Origin: Alphaproteobacteria bacterium
GTDB taxonomy: Bacteria; Pseudomonadota; Alphaproteobacteria; Micropepsales; Micropepsaceae
Direction: 5' to 3'
Assembly (NCBI GenBank): GCA_003131925.1
Contig: PKWC01000072.1
Coordinates: forward strand, 36,938 to 71,852
DNA: 34,915 nucleotides
Shown: piece by piece, positions 1-6,910 of the stretch
Layout of the letters: every line of letters begins with the position of its first letter
Position numbering within the stretch: the stretch's first letter is position 1
Translations under genes and position numbers: made by a program
The notes under the pieces: generated by a model
Database searches by the model: none
What the model was told of the DNA's origin: nothing
Seen by the model: only the letters and a program-made list of their open reading frames with translations

Positions 1-1658
1 AATTCGCCGTAACTGCGGTAACTCACGCCCGCTTCCTGGCAGCGATCCCAAATATATCCGACGGCGGGAAATGCCATCGGATAGGAACCTTCGCCGGGAT
101 AGCCGATTTTTTCGACCGGCTCGCCGCGATAGGTGAGCGCGCAGTTGAACATGTGCGAGCCGAAGCTGGTTTCGGCCGAATGGCCGCTCCTCCGGTTGCG
201 GTAGCGGAAAAGCGCATGCAACCAGCCGTCCGCATCGTCTCCCGCGTCGAAATCGTAAACCAGCTCCACATGGCCGAACTTCGTCTTGAGCGAACTTCCT
301 GCAAGCGAGGACACGTCGAGCGCCGAGCTATGATCGCGCGCCAGCGCGCCGAAGCGATGCTCCGCCACGCGCACACCTTCCGCATCATAGACGAGCGCCT
401 TGACGGGAAGGCTGCGTTGCACGGTCGACATGGGCGTGGGAAGCGCGATGGTGGTGTAGTCGTCGGGCGGCAGCAGTGCGGCTGGAAGCACGTGGCCTTT
501 GCCGAAGAGAGGACCAAGTCGTGCAAGTTCGGGATCCGTTTTCAGGTCGCTGCGCTCGACGTTTGGATGGGCGATGCGCGAGCGGCCGTTCCGGGCCGTG
601 ACTTCGTAGCGCGGCCGCACGACGTGTTTGCCGGCGTGAATCTCGATCTGTGCGGGCCACGGCAGATCCGGCAGCAGATTTCTTACGCTCAAAGCATGCG
701 TGGCAAAGGGCGCGATCGGCTCGTTCAGCCACGCGACCCCGTTGGCGCCCATGCGCGCAAGGCCGATATCGCCGGCCGGGATGGCGAGAGGATGGCTGTT
801 CTGGATCCAGAGAACGACGTCCTCGTCTGCGGCAGGCGCAGGCAGCCCGGCGTAGAGATCGGCCGGCCAGGAATTTGCATCATGCGTGGCGGACAGCGTT
901 TTCCCGTCGTCGCCATAAAGATCGAGGGCGTATTTGACGTTGTCGTGGCCGGCGGCGCCCACGACATGCACGAAGAGCTGGCCGGCGAACGCGGGCAGAT
1001 TGAAGCGCGCACGCACCGTACGGCTGTCGATGACGAGGGAGGATTCGGGGCCTCCGCATTTTTCGGTCCATGTCGCGAGCGCTCGGCCGTCCTGGCCAAA
1101 GAGACGGCACCACAGACGGACATCGGTGGCGCCATAGCGCGTCCAGTAATTCGCCGTGAAAAGTCGCGTGTGGCGGTCCGCTTCATCGCGAAAGAAAACG
1201 AAATTGGTCGCAAAATTGAGTGGCACGAGATAGCGCGCGCGATCGGTCTGCATGTCGACCGGAAGCTTGAGCGGTTCGAAGCTCAATATCTCTGTCTGCT
1301 CAGGGAGAATGTGGCGGATGGGTGCGAGCGTTTTTGCGGGATCGAAACTCGCGACGAGAATTGCCTGCGGACGGTGCGCCGCAATCGCCGTCACCGGTTC
1401 GGCCGGCACGCCGCGAAAGTTTCTCGTGAGATGGTCGACGTTCTGGACGAAGTAATGTGCAATCCCGGCGCCGGCGAGCGGATAGAAAGTATCGAACGCC
1501 GCGGCAATTCCATCCGGATCGTAGATCGCAACGGAGCTACCCGCGCAGAGCCTTTCAATCAATGCGTGCGCAGCCGGCGCGGCCAGGGGATGCGAGAGGG
1601 CCTTGTAGACCGCGCTGCCGCCAACATCGTTGCGAAACGTCTCAATGCGCAGCGGCAC
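1..1658 (-). CDS. Large protein of unknown function, 3' end outside the window
   Basis: I do not recognise this protein. The minus-strand frame is open from the GTG at 1656-1658 to the left edge, at least 552 codons, so the C-terminus lies outside the window. The start is chosen because GGAG lies 7 nt upstream of the GTG and the gene then overlaps the end of the 2OG oxygenase gene by 17 nt, which implies translational coupling. The first 120 or so residues (GSSVAIYDPDGIAAAFD, then AILVASFDPAKTLAPIR) read like a Rossmann-type alpha/beta unit as in small sugar-metabolism domains. That is inference. The middle is beta-rich. The last visible residues (GYIWDRCQEAGVSYRSYGE) resemble a motif I associate with alkaline-phosphatase-superfamily phosphoesterases, but one short stretch is weak evidence. 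The long open frame on the opposite strand is a shadow with unnatural composition. Confidence 0.75.
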   Translation of the reverse strand, partial: MPLRIETFRNDVGGSAVYKALSHPLAAPAAHALIERLCAGSSVAIYDPDGIAAAFDTFYPLAGAGIAHYFVQNVDHLTRNFRGVPAEPVTAIAAHRPQAILVASFDPAKTLAPIRHILPEQTEILSFEPLKLPVDMQTDRARYLVPLNFATNFVFFRDEADRHTRLFTANYWTRYGATDVRLWCRLFGQDGRALATWTEKCGGPESSLVIDSRTVRARFNLPAFAGQLFVHVVGAAGHDNVKYALDLYGDDGKTLSATHDANSWPADLYAGLPAPAADEDVVLWIQNSHPLAIPAGDIGLARMGANGVAWLNEPIAPFATHALSVRNLLPDLPWPAQIEIHAGKHVVRPRYEVTARNGRSRIAHPNVERSDLKTDPELARLGPLFGKGHVLPAALLPPDDYTTIALPTPMSTVQRSLPVKALVYDAEGVRVAEHRFGALARDHSSALDVSSLAGSSLKTKFGHVELVYDFDAGDDADGWLHALFRYRNRRSGHSAETSFGSHMFNCALTYRGEPVEKIGYPGEGSYPMAFPAVGYIWDRCQEAGVSYRSYGE

Positions 1659-2295
1659 TGGCGCGCTCCGGCACGAGACGTTTGAAAAATGCACTGAAGC
1701 GGTGACGTGCCTCCTCGCGCGCCACGACGCTCGGATCGGACACCCAATTCACCTGGATGACGCGCCGTTGGCCGTGGAAAGGCGCAAATCCATGCCAGGC
1801 GTTCGGTGCGTTGCGGAAGATCACCAATGTGCTTTCCGCGGCAGGCACTTCGGCTGCGTAATCGTCGAGCCGCTTCGTGGAGCGCAAAAGCCTCAACCGC
1901 GCACTCGCGCATTCCCAGCTGCGATTTGTGTAAAGCAGCATGGTGACGAGCTTCGTGTCGCTGTCCGTGTGGATGTGTCCGTCCCGTGCCGTGCACTGGC
2001 CGCGAACCGTCGCCATGACCGGCCTTCCTTCGAGATCGATGCCGAATTTTCCGGCAACGAGCGCGCGCATCCTCTCGCCGGTAAGTTCGCCGATCAGCTG
2101 CGCAAATGCCGGACCGTAGGACAACGTCGACAGTGGAAAGCTCCCCGAGCGCGTGATTTTGGGGTAGTCGGCGTCGATCGCGTCGCGCGCGTCGGCGCCG
2201 ACAAAACCCGGGACGATCGCGTAGGGGAAGGGTTCGGTGGCGATCTCGGTTGTGTTCAGGCGTTCGTAATCCAACATCTGCCGCTGTTCGTCCAT
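1642..2295 (-). CDS. 2OG-Fe(II) oxygenase family protein
   Basis: This 217-aa protein is a 2-oxoglutarate/Fe(II)-dependent dioxygenase-like enzyme. The family hydroxylates or otherwise oxidises a substrate using O2 and 2-oxoglutarate. The iron-binding facial triad is visible as H109-x-D111 (in GHIHTDSD) and H168 (in NAWHGF). R177 or R178 in HGQRRVIQVNW is placed to bind 2-oxoglutarate. The substrate cannot be told from sequence. Two starts are possible, M1 and M7 (MLDYERL), neither with a strong Shine-Dalgarno. The longer one is given. The following unknown gene begins inside this one, so the two probably act together. The upstream TIGR02206-type gene is 59 bp away on the same strand, with a perfect inverted repeat between them. 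Confidence 0.85.
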   Translation of the reverse strand: MDEQRQMLDYERLNTTEIATEPFPYAIVPGFVGADARDAIDADYPKITRSGSFPLSTLSYGPAFAQLIGELTGERMRALVAGKFGIDLEGRPVMATVRGQCTARDGHIHTDSDTKLVTMLLYTNRSWECASARLRLLRSTKRLDDYAAEVPAAESTLVIFRNAPNAWHGFAPFHGQRRVIQVNWVSDPSVVAREEARHRFSAFFKRLVPERASAAAH

Positions 2296-2306
2296 GAAGA
2301 TATCGT

Positions 2307-2338
2307 CTGGCCGCGAAGCCCCGATTTCCGGCGGCCAG
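2307..2338. repeat. Perfect 8-bp inverted repeat in a spacer
   Basis: CTGGCCGC at 2307-2314 is matched by GCGGCCAG at 2331-2338 around a 16-nt loop, in the short gap between two minus-strand genes. There is no T-run beside it on either strand. It is therefore at most a weak terminator or attenuator hairpin in the oxygenase leader. Confidence 0.3.
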
Positions 2339-2354
2339 CGTGGCCCCAGACCTA

Positions 2355-3128
2355 TCAGCGGCGGACCGGAAAGTGTAGGGCTTTTTTCCTGCTTTCCCCT
2401 TCAGCCGACGATCTGAGCCGTTTGCGATTCTTCATCGTGTCGACAATGTAGAAGGGCAAATAAAGTATCAACACCAGCACGACGCCGAGTCCCGCGACCT
2501 CTGCGATGTAGATGGGCCAGGGCCCCATCAGGTCGAGAAGCGAGGGTCTAGCGGGCTTGGTGCCGAGATAGCCGAAATTCGTGTGGAAAATCCGGTTCGT
2601 TGCAGGCGTCACGACGAGATAGACGAGAGATGCTGCGAGCACGCGCGGAATCGACGCGGGGTAGGGCCGCATTCCGGCGCCGAGCACGAGAAACAGAACC
2701 GATGCGATCGCGCCGCCGTGGAAGGCGAAAAATACGATGAAGCGGAGATCGGGAAAGTCGTAGAACAATTCGGGCGTGACGAGCGCCTGCAATGTTCCGG
2801 TCAACGCCCAGAAATACGCGAGCTCGAAGCTGCGCTGGCTGGGCCGGATCAGCGTGACGATTGCAGCGATCGATGCCCAGCTGCACAAATCCATCGGCAA
2901 TAGCGTGCCGGCAGATACCCAGCCGCGCGCCACGATCAGCCAGTACCAGAGAATCCAGGTCGCGATCAGCTCTCCCGCAAGGAACAGGCGGATTGCGCGC
3001 GTCAAGCGCGGGTTCACGCGCGCGAACGCCGCAAGCACAAGGGGCACGCAGAAGCTGAGGGCGATTGCGGCGATGTGCGCCGGGCCAAACCAGACGAACG
3101 TCCTGTCCATGGTCCAATCGTAATCCAT
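2355..3128 (-). CDS. TIGR02206 (YwaF-like) integral membrane protein
   Basis: This 257-aa protein is mostly hydrophobic with about seven or eight membrane spans. It matches the pattern of the conserved TIGR02206/YwaF family of bacterial inner-membrane proteins, whose function is unknown. Typical family features visible are the N-terminal FVWFGPAHIAAIAL, the LPMDLCSW segment, the FWALTGTLQALVTPELF block, a conserved FAFHGG, and the C-terminal SLLDLMGPWPIY. The tail after the last helix is short and basic (MKNRKRLRSSAEGESRKK), as expected for a cytoplasmic end. M1 and M7 are both possible starts, and neither has a clear ribosome site. It is divergent from the small-protein gene at 3237 and may lead the oxygenase gene. 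Confidence 0.8.
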   Translation of the reverse strand: MDYDWTMDRTFVWFGPAHIAAIALSFCVPLVLAAFARVNPRLTRAIRLFLAGELIATWILWYWLIVARGWVSAGTLLPMDLCSWASIAAIVTLIRPSQRSFELAYFWALTGTLQALVTPELFYDFPDLRFIVFFAFHGGAIASVLFLVLGAGMRPYPASIPRVLAASLVYLVVTPATNRIFHTNFGYLGTKPARPSLLDLMGPWPIYIAEVAGLGVVLVLILYLPFYIVDTMKNRKRLRSSAEGESRKKALHFPVRR

Positions 3129-3184
3129 GGCCGGGCGGCCCGAGAACTGGATGTTTTGCGGGCAAAATCTGCCGCAAAACTATA

Positions 3185-3213
3185 TTGACTACATCGAATC
3201 AGTAGTGTTTAAT
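3185..3213 (+). promoter_or_regulatory. Sigma70-type promoter
   Basis: TTGACT at 3185-3190 is followed by a 17-bp spacer and TTTAAT at 3208-3213. This is the optimal spacing and close to consensus. It lies 23 bp before the GTG of the small membrane protein gene, so the 5' leader would be about 15-20 nt. Confidence 0.55.
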
Positions 3214-3236
3214 CGTTCAATGCGAAGGGACATGCC

Positions 3237-3503
3237 GTGACAAGCGAGGCGCTGACGGTGAAATCATCCGCTGGCTCATTCTCCAACCCCCGGAAAGAGC
3301 CGGCAGATTACCGGACGACAAGATCCCCCATGCTCGTCCCCTCCAACTTTGCCGCCAGCGCCTCGCTTGTCACGGAAGACGATTTCGAACTCGGCGGAGA
3401 GTTTCTGGAAGTCTGGGCCTGCGCCTGCGAGCGCGTAGTCGGATTTCTTCTCGGCGCGGCGGTCGTCGCGGCGGCCTGGGTCATCTGCACGTCCCTCACT
3501 TGA
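3237..3503 (+). CDS. Small membrane protein of unknown function (88 aa)
   Basis: I do not recognise this protein. The GTG start is supported by AAGGGA 6 nt upstream and by a strong promoter at 3185-3213. The first 45 residues are polar and Ser/Pro-rich. An acidic patch follows (TEDDFELGGEF), then one hydrophobic helix at about residues 67-86 (VVGFLLGAAVVAAAWVICTS) that ends the protein. It is probably a tail-anchored or single-span inner-membrane protein. Three cysteines (ACACE and the final VIC) are present. An overlapping minus-strand frame at 3308-3514 was rejected because it is Ser/Thr/Gln-rich and lacks a ribosome site. The HhH-GPD gene starts 58 bp downstream on the same strand and could be cotranscribed. 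Confidence 0.55.
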   Translation: MTSEALTVKSSAGSFSNPRKEPADYRTTRSPMLVPSNFAASASLVTEDDFELGGEFLEVWACACERVVGFLLGAAVVAAAWVICTSLT

Positions 3504-3561
3504 GAAGGGAGCACTCCGGCCTCATGCTGGATCGCGCGAAACGCAGCGGCATGGGGCAGCG

Positions 3562-4278
3562 ATGCGGCGGAAACCTGCCGCGACGGGAAAGGCCGGACGT
3601 TCGGCGGACGACCTGCCGTCGCTGATCGCAGGTCTGTCGCGGCATTATTCCTTCCAGGCTCCGCTTTCGGATCCGCTCAGCCTCATCCTGTGGGAAAACA
3701 TCGGCTATCTGATCGACGACGCGCGACGGCAGGCCCTGTTCGACGAATTCCGCGCGCGCATCGGCATCCACGCCGAGAAAATCGCGCGCGCCCCACATGC
3801 GCTACTCCTGGACATTGCGAAACGTGGCGGAATGCGGCCCGAGTTACGCGTGGAACGCTGGCGGCGCATCGCCGAAATTGTTCTCGACACATGTGGCGGA
3901 GATCTTTCGGCGGCGCTGCGCGCGATGCCGGCGTCAAAAGCGCGGACCCTCCTCAAGCGATTTCCCTCCATCGGCGACCCCGGGGCCGACCGGATTCTTT
4001 TGTTCTGCGGCATCGACGTGCGGCCGTCGCTCGACTCCAACGGGTTGCGCACTCTGGTGCGCCTCGGATTTGTCGTTCCCGGGGCATCCTACGCCGCGAC
4101 CTACAGGGCTGCGATTGCCTGTCTCGATCGCATGGGTCCTCGCAAAGCGGACTGGCTGATCTCCGCGCACATGCTCCTCCGCGAGCACGGCCGAAATCTC
4201 TGCAAGCGCGCCGTTCCTCTGTGCCTGGCGTGTCCGCTGGACAAAGCTTGCGCGCATGCGCCGGCAGCAGGGCTTTAG
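3562..4278 (+). CDS. Endonuclease III-like HhH-GPD protein with [4Fe-4S] cluster
   Basis: This 238-aa protein belongs to the HhH-GPD base-excision repair superfamily, which flips damaged bases out of DNA. The helix-hairpin-helix is at residues 131-146 (LKRFPSIGDPGADRIL). The catalytic-type aspartate is D158 in SLDSNGLRTLVRLG. The C-terminal iron-sulfur loop is C214-X6-C221-X2-C224-X5-C230, identical in spacing to endonuclease III. The lysine that endonuclease III uses for beta-lyase chemistry is absent: the aligned position in GDPGAD is proline or aspartate. It should therefore behave as a monofunctional glycosylase or have another role. That is inference from known Nth chemistry. It is likely cotranscribed with the small membrane protein gene upstream. 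Confidence 0.85.
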   Translation: MRRKPAATGKAGRSADDLPSLIAGLSRHYSFQAPLSDPLSLILWENIGYLIDDARRQALFDEFRARIGIHAEKIARAPHALLLDIAKRGGMRPELRVERWRRIAEIVLDTCGGDLSAALRAMPASKARTLLKRFPSIGDPGADRILLFCGIDVRPSLDSNGLRTLVRLGFVVPGASYAATYRAAIACLDRMGPRKADWLISAHMLLREHGRNLCKRAVPLCLACPLDKACAHAPAAGL

Positions 4279-4365
4279 CACCATGGCACGGGATTTCGAC
4301 TTGGCCGCGTTGCAGCGCGGCGGTATCTTCGCATAGTCACCGCGGCATGCTACACAGCATGCACC

Positions 4366-4437
4366 GCGGGCGTAGTTCAGTGGTAGAACGACAGCTTCCC
4401 AAGCTGTATGTCGAGGGTTCGATTCCCTTCGCCCGCT
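4366..4437 (+). tRNA. trnG-CCC: tRNA-Gly(CCC)
   Basis: A full cloverleaf can be drawn. The acceptor GCGGGCG (4366-4372) pairs with CGCCCGC (4430-4436), with T4437 as discriminator. The D stem is GTTC/GAAC. The anticodon stem ACAGC/GCTGT holds loop TTCCCAA, giving anticodon CCC. The T arm contains TTCGATT. CCA is not encoded. Its 3' half is repeated at 6845-6890, marking it as an integration site. Confidence 0.95.
4393..4426 (+). repeat. Left attachment repeat (attL-like) inside tRNA-Gly
   Basis: These 34 bp, from the anticodon stem through the T loop, are identical to 6845-6878. After one mismatch six more bases match, then the copies diverge by a one-base gap in the acceptor stem. Tyrosine recombinases commonly use the anticodon or T-arm region of tRNA genes as the att core. 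Confidence 0.75.
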
Positions 4438-4443
4438 CTCGAC

Positions 4444-4578
4444 TTAGCTGGTTTCGCCGCTCAGTTTTGCACTAAGTTTTGCAGAATTCGTTCTCTGCTC
4501 GTACTCATCGACGAGTCGGATCAGTTCTGCCTTGCGCTCGTCTTTTTTTACATACGCTCGACGCGCATGATCTCGCCA
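4444..4578 (-). pseudogene. Possible decayed gene end beside the tRNA
   Basis: Reading the minus strand toward the tRNA, the last 36 codons before TAA (4446-4444) give a strongly coding-like, charged helix (KKDERKAELIRLVDEYEQRT then SAKLSAKLSGETS). The frame stays open back to a TGA near 4656 but has no ATG, GTG or TTG start. A run of seven T (A on the coding strand) at 4543-4549 is a likely frameshift point, because the neighbouring frame reads IGEIMRVERM directly into it. The position, ending 7 nt from the tRNA 3' end, is where an island integrase gene often ends. That is only a positional guess, as no catalytic motif is left to confirm it. Confidence 0.3.
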
Positions 4579-4618
4579 ATCGCCGCAAGTCTTGGTAGTG
4601 TTGCCGAGGGAGGACCGA

Positions 4619-5617
4619 ATGAGAAATTGGGATGCCGTGAATCTACTTCTTCAATTGGCTTTCGGAATGTGGATTCTCGGTCCTCCAGCCGCAGCAAATG
4701 AAACCTACACGGTATTCGACCCCCAGGGCTCCACGGCAACTTATGCGACCGCGATCAACAACGATGGCGCTGCCGTGGGCTACTGCGATTGTGGTGGCTT
4801 AAATGGGTTCTTGAGAGGGGCGGACGGAACAATCACCATATTCGCGGTTCCAAACTCACAAGAAACATTCGCACTCGCGATCAACGACGGCGGAACGGCT
4901 GTGGGGTATTATGAGGATTTCAGTAACAACATAGCCGGCTTTCTGCGAACCGCGGATGGAAACATATCCATATTTTCGGTACCAAAATCGACGAGAACGA
5001 TTCCGCTTAGCATCAACTCGAAAGGTGCCGTTGCGGGGTGGTATTACGACAGCAAGTTTGAGAGCCACGGCTTTGTACGGGAGGCCAGCGGCAAGTTTGT
5101 CAAGTTTGATCCTTCTGGATCAATTCTGACGCAGGCCACAGGAATCAACGGTTCAAAAATCGTCACGGGATGGTATCAGCCAAGCATTGGTCCAATTCAC
5201 GGTTTTATGCGAACCTCTGACGGATCAATAACATCGTTCGATCCAACTGGCTCAGCGAATACCTATGCTTGGGGCATAAATCACGATGGCGCAGTTGTGG
5301 GTTATTTCTATGATGATTTGAACATCCGCCACGGATTTGTACGTGCATCTGATGATTCTATTGTTGAATTTGATCCCAAAGATGCGACCGATACGGCTCC
5401 TTACGCCCTGAATCGCGAGGGAGCAATCACCGGCGCTTACGTAGATAAACAAGCGGTGCGGCACGGATTTGTTCGAAAACCCGATGGCACAATCAAAAAA
5501 CTCGATCCGCCGAATTCCATTAGTACTGTTTCCTCCGGCATCAACGACCGTTCCGTGGTAACAGGGTTTTTCTCTGACAGCTTAGAAATATTGCATGGCT
5601 TCATTGGAAGCCCATAA
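4619..5617 (+). CDS. Secreted seven-repeat (HAF-like) protein
   Basis: This 332-aa protein has an N-terminal signal peptide (MRNWDAVNLLLQLAFG, cleavage likely after PPAAA) followed by seven tandem repeats of about 43 residues that fill the whole mature chain. Each repeat has the form FDPxGSxxTxAxxINxDGAVVGYxxDxxxxxHGFVRxxDGSIxx. They resemble the HAF extracellular repeats (TIGR02913). Seven such units suggest a seven-bladed beta-propeller, which is inference. The start is ATG 4619, with GGAGG 5 nt upstream, rather than the in-frame start 27 nt earlier. It lies in the low-GC insert between the tRNA-Gly repeats, 35 bp before the three-TM gene, so the two are probably one transcript. Its role and ligand are unknown. 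Export to periplasm or surface is expected. Confidence 0.85.
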   Translation: MRNWDAVNLLLQLAFGMWILGPPAAANETYTVFDPQGSTATYATAINNDGAAVGYCDCGGLNGFLRGADGTITIFAVPNSQETFALAINDGGTAVGYYEDFSNNIAGFLRTADGNISIFSVPKSTRTIPLSINSKGAVAGWYYDSKFESHGFVREASGKFVKFDPSGSILTQATGINGSKIVTGWYQPSIGPIHGFMRTSDGSITSFDPTGSANTYAWGINHDGAVVGYFYDDLNIRHGFVRASDDSIVEFDPKDATDTAPYALNREGAITGAYVDKQAVRHGFVRKPDGTIKKLDPPNSISTVSSGINDRSVVTGFFSDSLEILHGFIGSP

Positions 5618-5652
5618 GGAACCCGCGGCTATCCGCGCGGTAGGAGTCCCGC

Positions 5653-6624
5653 ATGGGCAGAGCTCGCCGGGCTATCAATAACTTTATGGCGACATTCAGA
5701 AACCGATTGGCTGATTTGGCCAGCCGCGCGCGAAGCGTGATCGAACGCACTTTGTTCCTGTTCGTGCTCAGCATCGCCGTCCCGCTCTGGTTTTCCGATG
5801 GTGACGCCATGATTGTCATCGGCGGCGTCATTCTAGGAGCGCTTCTTACAGTTCTGGCCCTTGTTACTACCACCAATCTTTCTACTGGCAGCCGTTTTGT
5901 ATGGGGCGCGATTGTTATAGTGGCCATCGCTGCCGACGGAGCATTTGTGAATTGGCACAAGCACCCAGAGGCATGGCCGTTTAGAACAGAATTGACGCTG
6001 CCGGCAACGCCGTTTGCTTCTCCTCCCGACACCAAACTAGTGTCGGTTAAGATCATCAGCCATCTTATGCAGGTGTCACCAGTACAGCCGCACGCCATGA
6101 CAATCTTCGCGGCGATGGGGTATCTTCCAAACCAAAAATACGTTCTGCATCCAATCTCGAATTTGATTTATGTCGAACTAACGGGGGAAAACCCCAAACC
6201 TGTCTCTGCTGCTGGCTATACGATTCAAGGTTACAATGGTGATTGGAAAGATGTTTGCACGGTTCATTTCGTAGAGTTAAACCTTGTCAACGTACAAAAC
6301 GACCGAAATCCGAAGTCATTGTTGGTATTCGAGTTACCATCCCAAAATATGGATGCGGCACTAAGTAGTACTGCTATCGAGTATGGTCATAGCATCAAAG
6401 CGTTTGTTGCGATCTGGTGCCCCGAAACGCGCGGCGTATGTTCTTATGGCAAACTTCGCATGCATATACGCGATACGCTCGGAGGAGATTTATATGCTGA
6501 ATTGCACAATGTTGCTTCATCGAACATGACGCAACTGGAACGCGGTGCCCTCATCGTCGGAAGGAAACATCACATCCCAGCCACGGCGACGACGTTCGAC
6601 TATACATGCCCGGAAGTACACTAG
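5653..6624 (+). CDS. Three-TM protein with a C-terminal soluble domain, unknown
   Basis: I do not recognise this 323-aa protein. A basic N-terminus (MGRARRAINNFMATFRNRL) precedes three hydrophobic segments at about residues 34-48, 52-75 and 83-101. A soluble region of about 215 residues follows, with conserved-looking blocks (NLIYVELTGENPKP, TVHFVELNLV) and four cysteines: VC near residue 204, then WCPETRGVCSYG, and TC near the end. The cysteines could form disulfides if this part is periplasmic. A basic N-terminus plus three spans would place the C-terminal domain outside by the positive-inside rule. The gene has the insert's low-GC codon use and follows the repeat protein by 35 bp. No enzyme motif is visible. 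Confidence 0.75.
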   Translation: MGRARRAINNFMATFRNRLADLASRARSVIERTLFLFVLSIAVPLWFSDGDAMIVIGGVILGALLTVLALVTTTNLSTGSRFVWGAIVIVAIAADGAFVNWHKHPEAWPFRTELTLPATPFASPPDTKLVSVKIISHLMQVSPVQPHAMTIFAAMGYLPNQKYVLHPISNLIYVELTGENPKPVSAAGYTIQGYNGDWKDVCTVHFVELNLVNVQNDRNPKSLLVFELPSQNMDAALSSTAIEYGHSIKAFVAIWCPETRGVCSYGKLRMHIRDTLGGDLYAELHNVASSNMTQLERGALIVGRKHHIPATATTFDYTCPEVH

Positions 6625-6844
6625 ATATCCTCCAACCGCAGCCCATCCATTTCCAATGCCGCCAGACAGGCAAGGAAGAACGTAGCCGCAATCGTCCCAC
6701 GCGCGAGCGTGGCCGTGATGCGGCATCAGGAGTTTCGAATTTCACACGCGCGAGTTTTGCATCCGATTCACAAGTTATTGAAATGTAAGGGAAGGCAGGG
6801 GCGTTTTTTTGCGGCTAAGCCGTTGACGATCAAGGCGAAACATG

Positions 6845-6890
6845 AGCTTCCCAAGCTGTATGTCGAGGGTTCGATTCCTTTCGCCGCTCC
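6845..6890 (+). repeat. Right attachment repeat (attR-like), tRNA-Gly 3' fragment
   Basis: 6845-6878 repeats tRNA-Gly 4393-4426 perfectly. The rest (6879-6890) is a slightly diverged acceptor end that runs into TCCA. No D arm of tRNA type precedes it, so it is not a working tRNA gene. The encoded TCCA suggests this copy is the original chromosomal 3' end, displaced when the element entered. Confidence 0.7.
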
Positions 6891-6910
6891 AATCAATTCA
6901 AGTTGGTGTT

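Larger units (their letters stand above)
4393..6890. mobile_element. Mini genomic island in tRNA-Gly, no integrase found
   Basis: The stretch is bounded by the intact tRNA-Gly gene and a copy of its 3' half 2452 bp downstream, the classic outcome of site-specific integration into a tRNA 3' end. The interior is visibly AT-richer than its flanks: the line 5281-5340 has 27 G+C of 60, compared with 40 of 60 at 14101-14160. It holds two orphan genes (4619-5617 and 5653-6624), a possible decayed gene end next to the tRNA (4444-4578), and about 220 bp after 6624 in which I recognise nothing. No tyrosine recombinase, excisionase or replication gene is visible. It is therefore either a deletion remnant of a larger island or a satellite that borrows an integrase. 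Confidence 0.7.

Noticed and set aside
153..1685. 510-codon open frame on the plus strand
   Set aside because: Its product is Arg/Val-rich without any recognisable segment. The opposite strand has an open frame of better composition, with a ribosome site, that continues past the window edge.
4283..4336. 17-codon frame MARDFDLAALQRGGIFA before tRNA-Gly
   Set aside because: Too short and without a ribosome site. Kept only as a curiosity.
6811..6890. Second complete tRNA-Gly gene
   Set aside because: GCGGC at 6811 could pair with the acceptor end, but there is no tRNA-type D arm and the anticodon stem is spoiled. Only the 3' half is tRNA-like.
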